Source: SOKP01 sp048887165 (GTDB taxonomy: Archaea; Asgardarchaeota; Lokiarchaeia; Sigyniarchaeales; SOKP01). From it: a stretch of 64,000 nucleotides of DNA. The stretch covers positions 1 through 64,000 of the forward strand of contig JBHLJZ010000003.1 of assembly GCA_048887165.1 (NCBI GenBank), read 5' to 3'. Below the pieces are notes generated by a model. The model ran no database searches. It worked only from the letters and a program-made list of their open reading frames with translations, and was not told the origin of the DNA. Both the position numbers and the translations under genes were made by a program. Below, in pieces: positions 8,319-17,244 of the stretch (positions are counted from its first letter, which is position 1; every line of letters begins with the position of its first letter).

Positions 8319-9563
8319 CTATCCCCTCCTAAATATTGCTACTGCACCAGTTCCAGTAGGAATACCACGCCAAGACTGAGCAAGGCCTACTTCAACATCT
8401 GAAACTTGTCTTTTACCCGCGTGACCTCGAATTTGCATAACAATTTCTAATGATCTTTGCATTCCAGTCGCTTCAAGGCAATTTCCTACTCCTAATGAGC
8501 CGCCAGAAGTATTTGTAGGAAGTGAACCATTAATCTCTAGCACACCTTCTTGAGCTAAATGTCCTGCTTCACCAGGTCTAGCAAAGCCTAGTGCTTCAAG
8601 ATGTTGAAGTTCCTTGTAGGAAAATCTATCATCAACTTCAACAATATCAATCTCCTTCATTGGTTCAGTTATTCCTGCCATTTTGTAGGCCATTTTTGCT
8701 GCTATAGAAGCATAACCAGCATCCATTCCTCTTGTACTTAACCATGGTGTCTCTGAAGAATATCCAAAACCTGCTAAATAGATTGGATCAATACCTAAAC
8801 TCTTTGTAGTCTTGTAATCAGCAAGTACAAAGCAAATTGCTCCATCAACTAAAGGAGCTACATCTAAGGTTTTTACCGGTTTAAATAAGTATTCAGATTT
8901 CAATACATCTTCTACAGAAATTTTAGCCTCGTAATCAGCGTAAGGATTAAAAAAAGCATTTTTTTTGTTTTTCACAACAACCGAAGCACATTGCTCTTCT
9001 GTTGTGCCTGTTTTTCTAAGAAAATGTTGCATTTCTAAACCTGCTAAAAAATAGGGATGAATTCTTTCTTTCTCTTCTGAGCTACCTATTAAGTGTTTAG
9101 GATTTTCAGTTGGGTATTCCGGACTGCCTTTATAGTTAGGTCTTTCAACAGGACCACTAATTGGCTTTTCAAATCTTGGGTCAAAAGCGTGAAGAACTAC
9201 ATCTCCATAGGTTAACAAATCAGAGGCTTTACTGTGTACTTCAACAGCGACAACATCAATATATCCTGTCATGATTTGCATATAAGCATTTGCTAATCCT
9301 TGAATTCCATCTCCACTAACAGTACAACAAGGTCTTAATAATGCCCCTATTTGATCAGGGACGAATTCATCGAAAATTCCAAAACCTTCCCAGTAATCTT
9401 CAGCACAAGTTATAAAGCTCCCAACATCTTTTCTTGGATCTATTCCTGCATCGATGTATGCTTTTTCACATGCTTCATACATTATTTCCTTCCATTGTAC
9501 ATCAGGTGTCATAGAATTAAAATCCGTATGTCCAATTCCTATTACACATACTTTTCTACCCAT
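8319..9563 (-). CDS. Thiolase-fold protein (SCP2/archaeal thiolase family), first gene of the operon
   Basis: A 414-residue thiolase-fold protein. Its N-terminus is typical (RKVCVIGIGHTDF) and its C-terminus carries NTSGGSLGVGNCLEATGM. Around the nucleophile it reads Cys79-Cys80-Thr-Val-Ser-Gly-Asp-Gly. Aligned on Ser-Gly, the cysteine falls one residue before the normal place, where Thr stands. As in the neighbour, GHP is changed to GN(C), removing the catalytic His. It may still use Cys79/80, or may catalyse a retro-aldol or Claisen reaction without a covalent intermediate. It heads the minus-strand operon with a second thiolase-fold protein and two DUF35 proteins, and faces the acyl-CoA dehydrogenase gene across a divergent promoter region. 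Confidence 0.82.
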   Translation of the reverse strand: MGRKVCVIGIGHTDFNSMTPDVQWKEIMYEACEKAYIDAGIDPRKDVGSFITCAEDYWEGFGIFDEFVPDQIGALLRPCCTVSGDGIQGLANAYMQIMTGYIDVVAVEVHSKASDLLTYGDVVLHAFDPRFEKPISGPVERPNYKGSPEYPTENPKHLIGSSEEKERIHPYFLAGLEMQHFLRKTGTTEEQCASVVVKNKKNAFFNPYADYEAKISVEDVLKSEYLFKPVKTLDVAPLVDGAICFVLADYKTTKSLGIDPIYLAGFGYSSETPWLSTRGMDAGYASIAAKMAYKMAGITEPMKEIDIVEVDDRFSYKELQHLEALGFARPGEAGHLAQEGVLEINGSLPTNTSGGSLGVGNCLEATGMQRSLEIVMQIRGHAGKRQVSDVEVGLAQSWRGIPTGTGAVAIFRRG

Positions 9564-9629
9564 TTAATCTCACTATTTCACATTAAATTTTTAATACCAA
9601 TTTGTATATTGTTTTTGTGTTAGATTTTA

Positions 9630-9740
9630 GTTTTATACTAAATTTGATATTTTATTGTTATGTTTTATTATGATTAAAACATTTCTAATAATAGTATTAC
9701 TAAGACATGAAAAATTATTCTGTTTTAGTACAAAATTTAA
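9630..9740. promoter_or_regulatory. Divergent promoter region with TACTAA/TTAGTA-type elements
   Basis: The 204-base gap separates the thiolase-fold operon (minus) from the acyl-CoA dehydrogenase gene (plus). Three related words occur in it: TATACTAAATT near 9635-9644, the odd palindrome TAGTATTACTA at 9692-9702, and GTTTTAGTACAAAAT at 9722-9736. They could be operator sites for a shared acyl-CoA-responsive regulator, but the composition is so AT-rich that this is only a suggestion. Confidence 0.2.
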
Positions 9741-9767
9741 AAATCTAAAATATTTGTTTGATATATT

Positions 9768-11102
9768 ATGGATACTAGAATTTCTGAATTCGAAAAAATA
9801 AGAATTCAAAGATATGTACCAGAATTAGATTTATTGAATAATCCTGTTCTTAATGCTAAGGAAAAAGAATTTCTGGCTGAACTTTATGATTTTATTGAAA
9901 AGGATCTTGATGTTGATTTAACAAAATTAGAAGAATTAAACTATCTTGTCGAAGAACCAACACAAGATAAGAAAAAAGATATTGTCATAGGTATAATGAA
10001 AAAACTAGCTGATAAGGGTTATTATTCAACTATACTAAATACAGAAGAACATGATGTAGGAAGAATTACGCGAAATGCTTTAATCGCATATGCAATATGT
10101 GGAGGTCGTTGGAGTGAATATAGTGAGAGATATATTGCTGGTAATTATAGTATTGAAATGGGTCGGTTAGCGGGGGGTACTCTTTATTGCAACCCAGTAA
10201 ATTATGCTTCTGATGATTGGCAAAAAGAAAACTTTTTAGTCCCTGTAGCTCAAGATGGACAGATAGGAGCTTCGGCGATGACAGAATTTAATGCTGGATC
10301 GGATATCTTTAGAATGGAACTTAGATTGCATGAAAGAAACGATAAAGTAATAGCAAAAGGTAAAAAATTATTCATAACAAATGGAATGATTGCGGATTAT
10401 ATTATATTATATGGCAGATTAGACAACGGACAATTAGGTGCTGTAGTTGTGGATACAGAACATCAAAAATTAAAAGATTTCAGAAGTACGAGAATTAGTA
10501 CTTATGGTATGACAGATGCCTTTGTTAGTCGTCTAATATTTGATAGAGTTGAAATTCCAAAGGAAAACCTTCTACATGGTCATGGATTGGATATTGCTTT
10601 TCACCAATTAACAGAAGAAAGATTAGTAATCAGTGCTGAAGCTCTAGGAGACACTATGAAAAAGTTGCTTTATTCTCATGCTTATGCTTTACAACGAAGA
10701 CAATTTGAAAAAAGACTTCATCAATATCAGGTTATAAGATTCCCAATTTCCCGAAAAATACGTGAATTAAATCTACATATTTCTGCTCTAATTAATTACG
10801 CTAGACAACTTGATGATCATCCAGAATTGGGCAGTTCAAAATTGATGGCTGCAAATGCTATGGGTCTAAAAATAAGTGCTACTGAATTAGGATTTGAAAG
10901 TGCAATTCATTGTTTTAGGACTATGGGAGGGAGAGGTTTTACTAGGCAATATGCAAACGAAATTGGTCTACTTGATCCTTACTGTATGCTCCACGGTGGA
11001 GGATCAAATTATGTCTTAGAGGATAGCGAATCAAGAAGATTTTTCAAATATAAACCTATTCGGCCTGAAAAAGAAGACTTTATTCCAAGAATCAAATATT
11101 AA
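9768..11102 (+). CDS. Acyl-CoA dehydrogenase family protein
   Basis: A 444-residue flavoprotein with the acyl-CoA dehydrogenase order: N-terminal helices, a beta-domain with GQIGASAMTEFNAGSD (164-179) and KKLFITNG (199-206), and a C-terminal helical domain with RRQFEKRL and FRTMGGRGFTRQY. The usual catalytic Glu in a YEGT segment is not present; the matching stretch reads DPYCMLHGGG. A Glu just before Arg285 (TEERLVIS) stands where isovaleryl- and long-chain acyl-CoA dehydrogenases keep their base, so activity is possible. It probably oxidises an acyl-CoA and passes electrons to an electron-transfer flavoprotein not seen in this window. It is divergent from the thiolase-fold operon, suggesting a common pathway. 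Confidence 0.85.
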   Translation: MDTRISEFEKIRIQRYVPELDLLNNPVLNAKEKEFLAELYDFIEKDLDVDLTKLEELNYLVEEPTQDKKKDIVIGIMKKLADKGYYSTILNTEEHDVGRITRNALIAYAICGGRWSEYSERYIAGNYSIEMGRLAGGTLYCNPVNYASDDWQKENFLVPVAQDGQIGASAMTEFNAGSDIFRMELRLHERNDKVIAKGKKLFITNGMIADYIILYGRLDNGQLGAVVVDTEHQKLKDFRSTRISTYGMTDAFVSRLIFDRVEIPKENLLHGHGLDIAFHQLTEERLVISAEALGDTMKKLLYSHAYALQRRQFEKRLHQYQVIRFPISRKIRELNLHISALINYARQLDDHPELGSSKLMAANAMGLKISATELGFESAIHCFRTMGGRGFTRQYANEIGLLDPYCMLHGGGSNYVLEDSESRRFFKYKPIRPEKEDFIPRIKY

Positions 11103-11194
11103 ACTATCATTTGAATTCTAATGCCTTTTTTTAGTTTTATTAAAAATTTTCAGAGAATGAATTATTAAATAGATTAACTTAATTAATATAGATA

Positions 11195-12166
11195 ATGGAC
11201 TTTTACTACGATTTCGAAAGTTTTGATATATCTCCCCTAGTGGAACAGCATATCGGAAAAAAAGTTGAAGATATATTTCAAAATCATAAAGTTATTTCAA
11301 ATCAGATGGGCGAGTTCATGAAGATTTTATTTCAAGAAGAGACTTTATCTGGTGATCTAGATTTAACATCATCAAAAAAAAAATTACTCCGTAATCTCAA
11401 AACTGTTTATTATATTGGAGAATTAACTGAACGTAAATTATTAAAAAAAGGAGTAAAAACATTATATGATTTAAAGATAAATTTGAGATATAGGAATTCA
11501 GCAAAAGAGATTTTGGAATTAATTGAAAGTAAAAAATTTTGTAAATTGTGTGAAAATAAATACATTGCTGATTTAGATGTATTATTTTGTTTTGATCTAG
11601 AAGAATTATTATTTCTTGATATTGAAACAATAGGAATATATGATAGCCCAATAATCATTTTAGGGATCGGATTTTTTAAAAATTCAAAGTTTTATATTCA
11701 AATTTTTTTTGCGAGAAATTTAGGAGAAGAAATTGCTATTTTTGAGCACTTTAAATCAGAGATACTTCCTTATTACAAAGTTTTTGTTACATATAATGGT
11801 AAAAGTTTTGATATTCCCTATATTGGAAATAGATTTTTGTATTTTTTCGATGAGAATCCTATGATTTCTGTGGAAGACTCACCATATGAAAATTCTAACA
11901 CAAGATATCATCACATTGATTTGTATCATAATTGTAGAAGAAAATTTAAAGGAATGTTTGAAGATTATACTTTAACCAATATGGAACAGAAACTGTTAGG
12001 TTTCAAGAGAAAAAATAACTTACCAAGTAGTTTAGTCGGATTATGTTATAGAATGTATCTTGATAATCCGTTAAGGCACGTAGGATTGATAAAAGAAGTA
12101 ATAGAACATAATTATTGGGATATATATGCAATGCCTTTAATCCTACGAAAACTAATTGAAGTATGA
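11195..12166 (+). CDS. RNase H-fold 3'-5' exonuclease-like protein (YprB-like) with helix-hairpin-helix region
   Basis: A 323-residue protein. Residues 60-115 look like a helix-hairpin-helix DNA-binding region (IGELTERKLLKKGVKTLYDL). The C-terminal 190 residues form a DEDD-type nuclease domain of the YprB/RNase_H_2 family: Asp142-x-Glu144 in FLDIETIG, Asp206 in YNGKSFDIPYI, and Asn306 with Asp309 in EHNYWDIYAM. These acidic residues bind the two catalytic metals. A role in trimming DNA or RNA ends is likely; the substrate is unknown. Two cysteines at 116 and 119 (CKLC) lie between the domains without obvious partners. The kinase gene follows 29 bases later. Confidence 0.75.
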   Translation: MDFYYDFESFDISPLVEQHIGKKVEDIFQNHKVISNQMGEFMKILFQEETLSGDLDLTSSKKKLLRNLKTVYYIGELTERKLLKKGVKTLYDLKINLRYRNSAKEILELIESKKFCKLCENKYIADLDVLFCFDLEELLFLDIETIGIYDSPIIILGIGFFKNSKFYIQIFFARNLGEEIAIFEHFKSEILPYYKVFVTYNGKSFDIPYIGNRFLYFFDENPMISVEDSPYENSNTRYHHIDLYHNCRRKFKGMFEDYTLTNMEQKLLGFKRKNNLPSSLVGLCYRMYLDNPLRHVGLIKEVIEHNYWDIYAMPLILRKLIEV

Positions 12167-12195
12167 TTTATTAAAGATAAAGTATAACTTTACCT

Positions 12196-13380
12196 ATGTA
12201 TAAAAGGCTCAATGATTATGATGTCACTTTAGAGTCATTAGATTTGCTCAATAAAAATTTTAATTTCGTAAAGAACACTGCCAGTAAAAAAATTTGTTTT
12301 TTAGGATTTGATGGATATGTCGATTCTCTTTATTCCGTAGTAGAAACAAGAATAAATGCAACAGAATGGAAAAGGATGGATAGCATGAAAACTTTTGGTG
12401 AATTATTAGTTAAAGTAGCAGGTAGTTCTGCTAATGTAGAAAGAATTTTAAAAAAAAGAATATTTGGAGGATTTGCACCTAATACAGCAAGAGCTTTAGG
12501 TACTCTTGGTGTAAAGATACATCTAGTAGCTTCTTTAGGAGTCCCAATTTTTAATGAATATTTTCAACCTCTACCTACGATAAAGCCACATTCTATTACT
12601 AATCCTGGGCAAACTTTAGGCTTAGAATTCAATGATGGAAAAGTAATGATTACGGATTTTGAACCCATTTTAAAAATTAATTGGCAAACAATAATTGATA
12701 AGATAAAACTAGAAGAATTAATAGAGATGATTAGTAGGTCAAATATTATGGGTTTTGGACATTGGGCATTATTACCAAATTTAAATGAGATATGGAAACA
12801 TTTTTTAAGTTATGTTTTTCCTTCAGTTTCTAAATTAAAGAACAAATTATTTTTTGTTGATATTGCTGACATTCGAAAACGGTCAAAACAAGATATAAGT
12901 AATTTAATAGAACTTCTACAAAGAGTAAATGAACATGTTCCAGTAATGTTAAGTGCTAATGATCAGGAAGCTATGGAACTCTCTAAAAGTTTAGACAAAG
13001 TTAAAAATATCATCCCAAATAAGATTAATTTTGGTGATTTCATTGATGGTGGAAAAAATATCAACAAGTTTGCTAATTTATCATATATGATAATACATTC
13101 TCCGCATTTCGCAACAATTTCAACTGTAGATGATCATTATTGGATTACTGAAGGTTTTACATCAAAACCTAAATACACGGTTGCTGCTGGAGATTATTTT
13201 CATTCTGGAACGGCTTTAGGCTTAGCTTGTGGATTATCACCTCCCGAATCAATACTCCTAGGTAATGCTTTAACTGCAATATTTGTAAGAACAGGCTTTC
13301 CCCCTGATTTTAGAAATTTGTCTGAATTTTTAAGAAGATATTTAGAATTTATAGAAAATGATATCCCTAATTTTCCTTAA
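12196..13380 (+). CDS. PfkB/ribokinase-superfamily sugar kinase-like protein
   Basis: A 394-residue protein with ribokinase-fold marks: an N-terminal strand FLGFDGYVDSL, the glycine-rich FGGFAPNTARALGTLGV segment that lines the substrate site, and a C-terminal anion-hole motif AAGD (330-333) with Asp333 as the likely catalytic base. The usual GAGD is changed to AAGD. It is longer than classic PfkB enzymes (about 300) because of insertions in the middle. The phosphate acceptor cannot be read from sequence. The glycerol-3-phosphate dehydrogenase gene follows within about 80 bases, so a link to triose or sugar phosphate metabolism is possible (inference). Confidence 0.7.
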   Translation: MYKRLNDYDVTLESLDLLNKNFNFVKNTASKKICFLGFDGYVDSLYSVVETRINATEWKRMDSMKTFGELLVKVAGSSANVERILKKRIFGGFAPNTARALGTLGVKIHLVASLGVPIFNEYFQPLPTIKPHSITNPGQTLGLEFNDGKVMITDFEPILKINWQTIIDKIKLEELIEMISRSNIMGFGHWALLPNLNEIWKHFLSYVFPSVSKLKNKLFFVDIADIRKRSKQDISNLIELLQRVNEHVPVMLSANDQEAMELSKSLDKVKNIIPNKINFGDFIDGGKNINKFANLSYMIIHSPHFATISTVDDHYWITEGFTSKPKYTVAAGDYFHSGTALGLACGLSPPESILLGNALTAIFVRTGFPPDFRNLSEFLRRYLEFIENDIPNFP

Positions 13381-13456
13381 TAAAATGTTATTAGATTAAA
13401 ATTAAGTAACGTTGAAAAACTTTAATTTTTGTAGATTATTTTATAATTTGATGCTA

Positions 13457-15142
13457 ATGTCGGATTTAGAAAGCAAACTATTCGAGAAATCTTGGAATTA
13501 CCACACAAGAAGTTCAATAATAAAACGTTTACAACAGCGAGAATATGATATTTTTATTATTGGAGCAGGTATTACAGGTGCAGGGATTGCAAGAGAAGCT
13601 GCAATGAGAGGCTTGAAAGTTGCTATAGTAGATATGCAAGATTTTGCTGCTGGAACCTCTTCGAGAAGTACTAAAATGGCACATGGTGGAATTCGTTATA
13701 TAGGTCATGGAGAATTAGATTTAGTTAAAAAGGCGACTCATGAAAGAAATTGGATGCGAGTTCAAATACCTCATTTAGTCAGACCAATTCCATTTTTCAT
13801 ACCCTTTATGGAAGGAGCAAAATATAAAAAACGCGATCTATTAGGTGCCACTAAAATCTATGATTTCTTAAGTGACGATAAATCAGAATTTAAAAATTAT
13901 AAAAAAAGTAAATCCTACACCGCTGAAGATATTTATAATCTTGAACCAGGATTTACAAGAGATGGCTTACAAGGGGGAGTGATATATTATGATACAAACA
14001 TCGATGATGCTCGTTTAACAATTGAAATTCTAAAGGAAGCAGTCATTAGAGGAGCGGATGCGATAAATTATTGTAAAGTTATTGGATATATTAAAAATAA
14101 AGGGAAAATTGTTGGGATCAGATGTAAGGATCAAGAAACCAATTCAGATCTAGAAATTCGTGCCACGTTAATAATTAATGCGACAGGTGTATGGACAGAT
14201 AAATTATTAGGGAATTATCCTGAACACATACCAAATCCATTAATGAGGCCAACTAAAGGTGTTCATCTTTTATATAAACGTGAAAATATTGGTAATAGCA
14301 TGGCAATTGGTTTATATTCTGATATCGATAATAGATATTTTTTTCTTATTCCAAGGGATAAGAAGTATACATTAATAGGAACAACTGATACTGATTATCA
14401 AGGTGATTTAGCAAATCCATTTTGTGATAAAGAGGATACAGATTATTTAATTCAATCCGTGAAGAGATTTTACCCTAATGCAAATTTAGATTATGATAAA
14501 ATTCTTTCAACATATGCAGGAATTAGGCCTTTAGTAATGGAAAAAGGAAAATCAGAAAGTGAAGTCTCACGAAAACATATAATCTTCTTTTCTGAAGATG
14601 GGCTCTTAACAATCACAGGAGGTAAATTGACAGAATGGAGAGAGATGGCTGAAGATCTTTTTAATCATATAGTAGAAGAACACATTTTTCCCAATATAAA
14701 GAGAGATAAGCATTTTTCAAGAAAAGCGTTTGAAATCAGCCTTAAAAAAGAAGATTGGGAAAGAAATTTAATTGAATATTCAATCCATATTGATAAAGAT
14801 ATTACTGATCACTTATATCAACAATATGGTAAAGGGGCTATCATAATACTCGATCTAATTGAAGAAGATGATTCCCTTAAAGCACGCATCATTGATGAAA
14901 ATGATTTTATAAAGGCTGAAATCATTTATGTACTGCGTTATGAATTAACTCCTCATCTTATTGATGTTTTTTGTCGGCGAACAGAAATGTCATTATGGAT
15001 AGATCATAGAAGAGCACCCGAAGCAGCTGAAGTAGTGGCAGATATTATGGCAAAAGAATATTTATGGGATGAAGAGAGAAGGAATAAAGAAATTAAAGAT
15101 TATTTAGATTATGTTCATAATACCGTTTCATTTATTCAATAA
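13457..15142 (+). CDS. FAD-dependent glycerol-3-phosphate dehydrogenase (GlpA/GlpD family)
   Basis: Oxidises sn-glycerol 3-phosphate to dihydroxyacetone phosphate with FAD. The N-terminus has the dinucleotide fold DIFIIGAGITGAGIAREAA, followed by AGTSSRSTKMAHGGIRYIGH, the family signature around the flavin. IIGTTDTDYQGD and the C-terminal FAD loop GGKLTEWREMAED are also present. A C-terminal helical domain of about 120 residues matches the family. A TTG 45 bases upstream would add the unlikely leader MKNFNFCRLFYN. ATG at 13457 (MSDLESKL), or at 13451, is preferred, giving about 561 residues. The protein has no ferredoxin or GlpC domain; electrons may go to the membrane pool. Because lokiarchaeal lipid precursors are debated, a G3P enzyme here is notable. 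Confidence 0.87.
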   Translation: MSDLESKLFEKSWNYHTRSSIIKRLQQREYDIFIIGAGITGAGIAREAAMRGLKVAIVDMQDFAAGTSSRSTKMAHGGIRYIGHGELDLVKKATHERNWMRVQIPHLVRPIPFFIPFMEGAKYKKRDLLGATKIYDFLSDDKSEFKNYKKSKSYTAEDIYNLEPGFTRDGLQGGVIYYDTNIDDARLTIEILKEAVIRGADAINYCKVIGYIKNKGKIVGIRCKDQETNSDLEIRATLIINATGVWTDKLLGNYPEHIPNPLMRPTKGVHLLYKRENIGNSMAIGLYSDIDNRYFFLIPRDKKYTLIGTTDTDYQGDLANPFCDKEDTDYLIQSVKRFYPNANLDYDKILSTYAGIRPLVMEKGKSESEVSRKHIIFFSEDGLLTITGGKLTEWREMAEDLFNHIVEEHIFPNIKRDKHFSRKAFEISLKKEDWERNLIEYSIHIDKDITDHLYQQYGKGAIIILDLIEEDDSLKARIIDENDFIKAEIIYVLRYELTPHLIDVFCRRTEMSLWIDHRRAPEAAEVVADIMAKEYLWDEERRNKEIKDYLDYVHNTVSFIQ

Positions 15143-15286
15143 ACCATCTCATCTTAAAATTCTAGAACTTATTTTTTTTTAGCACTAAGTTTTTTTGCAA
15201 AAATTGGACTATGATATATATTAATATTTTATTGAAGATATACATCATAATAATAAATTCAAATTAAATTTAAGAAGTGAAAAAAT

Positions 15287-15949
15287 TTGATATATCAATT
15301 TGATTTTAAAGAAGGTTTTATGAGACCTTTAGCAGAATTCGCAGGTTTTTTTCTTTTAGTTCTTGGTGTTATGTGGATGGTTTATGCCATATACGAGACC
15401 AAAAGGAGAGGTTCCTTTAAAAAAAGAAAAGTGGAAGATTGGGATTTTGATATAACAAAGCTTTTAAAAGTTTTAACATACTTAGGAATAATTGTTGGAA
15501 TTTTTAGTCTAATTAGTGGTGTGGGAGGGCTTATACTTGATCAACCTCCGAGTGCTGCTTGGACTGGAACAGGAAAAAGTGTATTTACTTCTGCATTTCT
15601 CATTATCTTTGGAATATTAACTCTATTAAAACCATTAAATGATTTACCGATCACAAGTGTTGTGGGTATTTTATTAGCGTCGATTGTTGTGATAATAGTT
15701 GCATCAGCTATTCCAACTGAAGTAAAGGAAGTTATTGACGTTTTTATAGATTACAGATTGCTTTTAATTATAGTCTTTATAATAGTCTTTGCAATTGTTG
15801 CTCTAACCGTCAAATTTTACATTGGAGCTTTGATGTCTATTTCAAAAGCTATTTCCTGGCCTCCATTAGCTTTTATTATTGCTGTATTTTGCTTACTCCA
15901 AGGTTTTCTAATTCTTGTTATAGGAGTTTCGATAACAGGTTTACTCTAA
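15287..15949 (+). CDS. Integral membrane protein of unknown function
   Basis: A 220-residue protein with about six predicted membrane segments, for example at residues 16-35, 62-85, 98-114, 123-142, 160-182 and 198-218, and a short basic loop (ETKRRGSFKKRKVE) after the first. It starts at TTG 15287 behind GAAGTGA, or at ATG 15320, which would shorten it to 209 residues. I do not recognise the family and no catalytic motif is visible. It is monocistronic, with a convergent hairpin directly downstream. Confidence 0.65.
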   Translation: MIYQFDFKEGFMRPLAEFAGFFLLVLGVMWMVYAIYETKRRGSFKKRKVEDWDFDITKLLKVLTYLGIIVGIFSLISGVGGLILDQPPSAAWTGTGKSVFTSAFLIIFGILTLLKPLNDLPITSVVGILLASIVVIIVASAIPTEVKEVIDVFIDYRLLLIIVFIIVFAIVALTVKFYIGALMSISKAISWPPLAFIIAVFCLLQGFLILVIGVSITGLL

Positions 15950-15955
15950 AAGAAT

Positions 15956-15985
15956 TAAAAATAGTTTTATTTTCTTCTATTTTTA
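15956..15985. terminator. Inverted repeat between convergent genes
   Basis: Arms TAAAAATAG (15956-15964) and CTATTTTTA (15977-15985) pair perfectly around a 12-base T-rich loop. The element fills the gap between the membrane protein gene and the oppositely oriented radical SAM gene and may terminate both. Confidence 0.4.
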
Positions 15986-15989
15986 TTTT

Positions 15990-17102
15990 TCAGAAAATCA
16001 AAAATCGATGAGAAGATGTTTTATTGATTTCACCAATTATATCATCGTTTAAATTATAACCACAATTAGGACAGGATTTTTTTTCAGATAAGTCAATTTT
16101 GGTAAATCTATAACCAGATCTTCCTAAAATCAAACTATGACAATTAGGGCAGTAAGTATTGCTTCCTTCTTCATGATGGATATTTCCAATATATATATAA
16201 TCTAAACCAACTTTTTTAGCTATATCATATGCACGGTTTAGAGTTTCATATGGTGTCCTTTTCTTAGAAGGCATTTTAAAATCTGGATGATATGCTGAAA
16301 AATGAACTGGTGTATTTTTTCCAAGATTATTTATAACCCATGAGGATAATTTTTCAAGATCTTCATTACTGTCATTTAAATCAGGGATTATGAGGTTGGT
16401 AATTTCTACATGTATTCCATTTGATTTAAACTTCTTAGCAGTGTCTAATACGGGTTGAACTGACTTAACGCCACAAATTTTCTTATAAAAATCATCTGAC
16501 ATAGATTTAATATCTATGTTAGCAGCATCAATACCCACCTCAATTAATTCCTTTGTTGCCTCTGGAGTTGAATATCCGTTTGTAACTAAAATAGTTTTAA
16601 TATCTTCCTTTTTAAGCAAGGGAGTTGTATCCATTATCCATTCATGCCAAATTAAAGGTTCATTATAAGTATAAGCTAATGTTTTTGCTCCACTCTTTAT
16701 AACCTTCTTAATTAATTGTTCAGGTGTCATTTCTACTAAAGACATACTTCTATTTTCTAACCCATCTAATTCATAATATCCATTTTTTCCATTATCAGTT
16801 GGATTTGCTTGACTTATTGACCAATTTTGACAATTTTGACAACGGAACGAACACCCTATTGAGGCAATAGAATAAGCAGTTGCACCAGGCCAAAAGTTGT
16901 ATAATGGCTTTTTTTCAATTGGATCTAAACTTCCACTAGAAATAAGAGATCCATAAATTAAAGTGAATAATGTACCATCAAAATTTTTTCTAGTTCTACA
17001 TATTCCAAGTTTTCCTTTAGTAATGACACACTCATTTGCACAAACATGACATTTCACTTTATTCTCATGCAGAGAATCCCATAATCTTGCCAATTTTTTC
17101 AT
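15990..17102 (-). CDS. amrS: AmrS-type radical SAM enzyme (AmmeMemoRadiSam system, PflA-like)
   Basis: A 370-residue radical SAM protein. The 4Fe-4S cluster that cleaves S-adenosylmethionine is held by Cys84-x3-Cys88-x2-Cys91 in IGCSFRCQNCQNW. An N-terminal cysteine cluster (Cys18, Cys21, Cys25, Cys35) and a C-terminal zinc ribbon (two CPNC motifs near the end) frame the barrel, as in the archaeal AmrS family. The segment IEKKPLYNFWPG is also characteristic. In other genomes the gene goes with AMMECR1 and MEMO genes, but neither is adjacent here. The reaction of this family is not established. It is divergent from a TPR gene, with a shared AT-rich gap. Confidence 0.85.
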   Translation of the reverse strand: MKKLARLWDSLHENKVKCHVCANECVITKGKLGICRTRKNFDGTLFTLIYGSLISSGSLDPIEKKPLYNFWPGATAYSIASIGCSFRCQNCQNWSISQANPTDNGKNGYYELDGLENRSMSLVEMTPEQLIKKVIKSGAKTLAYTYNEPLIWHEWIMDTTPLLKKEDIKTILVTNGYSTPEATKELIEVGIDAANIDIKSMSDDFYKKICGVKSVQPVLDTAKKFKSNGIHVEITNLIIPDLNDSNEDLEKLSSWVINNLGKNTPVHFSAYHPDFKMPSKKRTPYETLNRAYDIAKKVGLDYIYIGNIHHEEGSNTYCPNCHSLILGRSGYRFTKIDLSEKKSCPNCGYNLNDDIIGEINKTSSHRFLIF

Positions 17103-17230
17103 AAAAGCACCGAATTTAATTTATGTATAATGATTTGTTCTACAAATAAATAATAGATACGAATTATTATAATTTTTATACTTAATTTAAATAATTTTAA
17201 ATTAAATTAAGAGAAACTAGATAAACTATT

Positions 17231-17235
17231 GGTGA
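17231..17235 (+). promoter_or_regulatory. Shine-Dalgarno sequence that points to an ATT start
   Basis: GGTGA at 17231-17235 is a good match to the archaeal anti-Shine-Dalgarno. It lies 9 bases before ATT at 17245, the first plausible initiation codon in an open frame with no ATG, GTG or TTG until 17365. The TGA of this site is also the in-frame stop that opens the frame. Confidence 0.45.
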
Positions 17236-17244
17236 GATTATCAA

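Noticed and set aside
13412..13456. A TTG start that would extend the glycerol-3-phosphate dehydrogenase.
   Set aside because: The added residues have no family match, and ATG codons at 13451 and 13457 are better placed.
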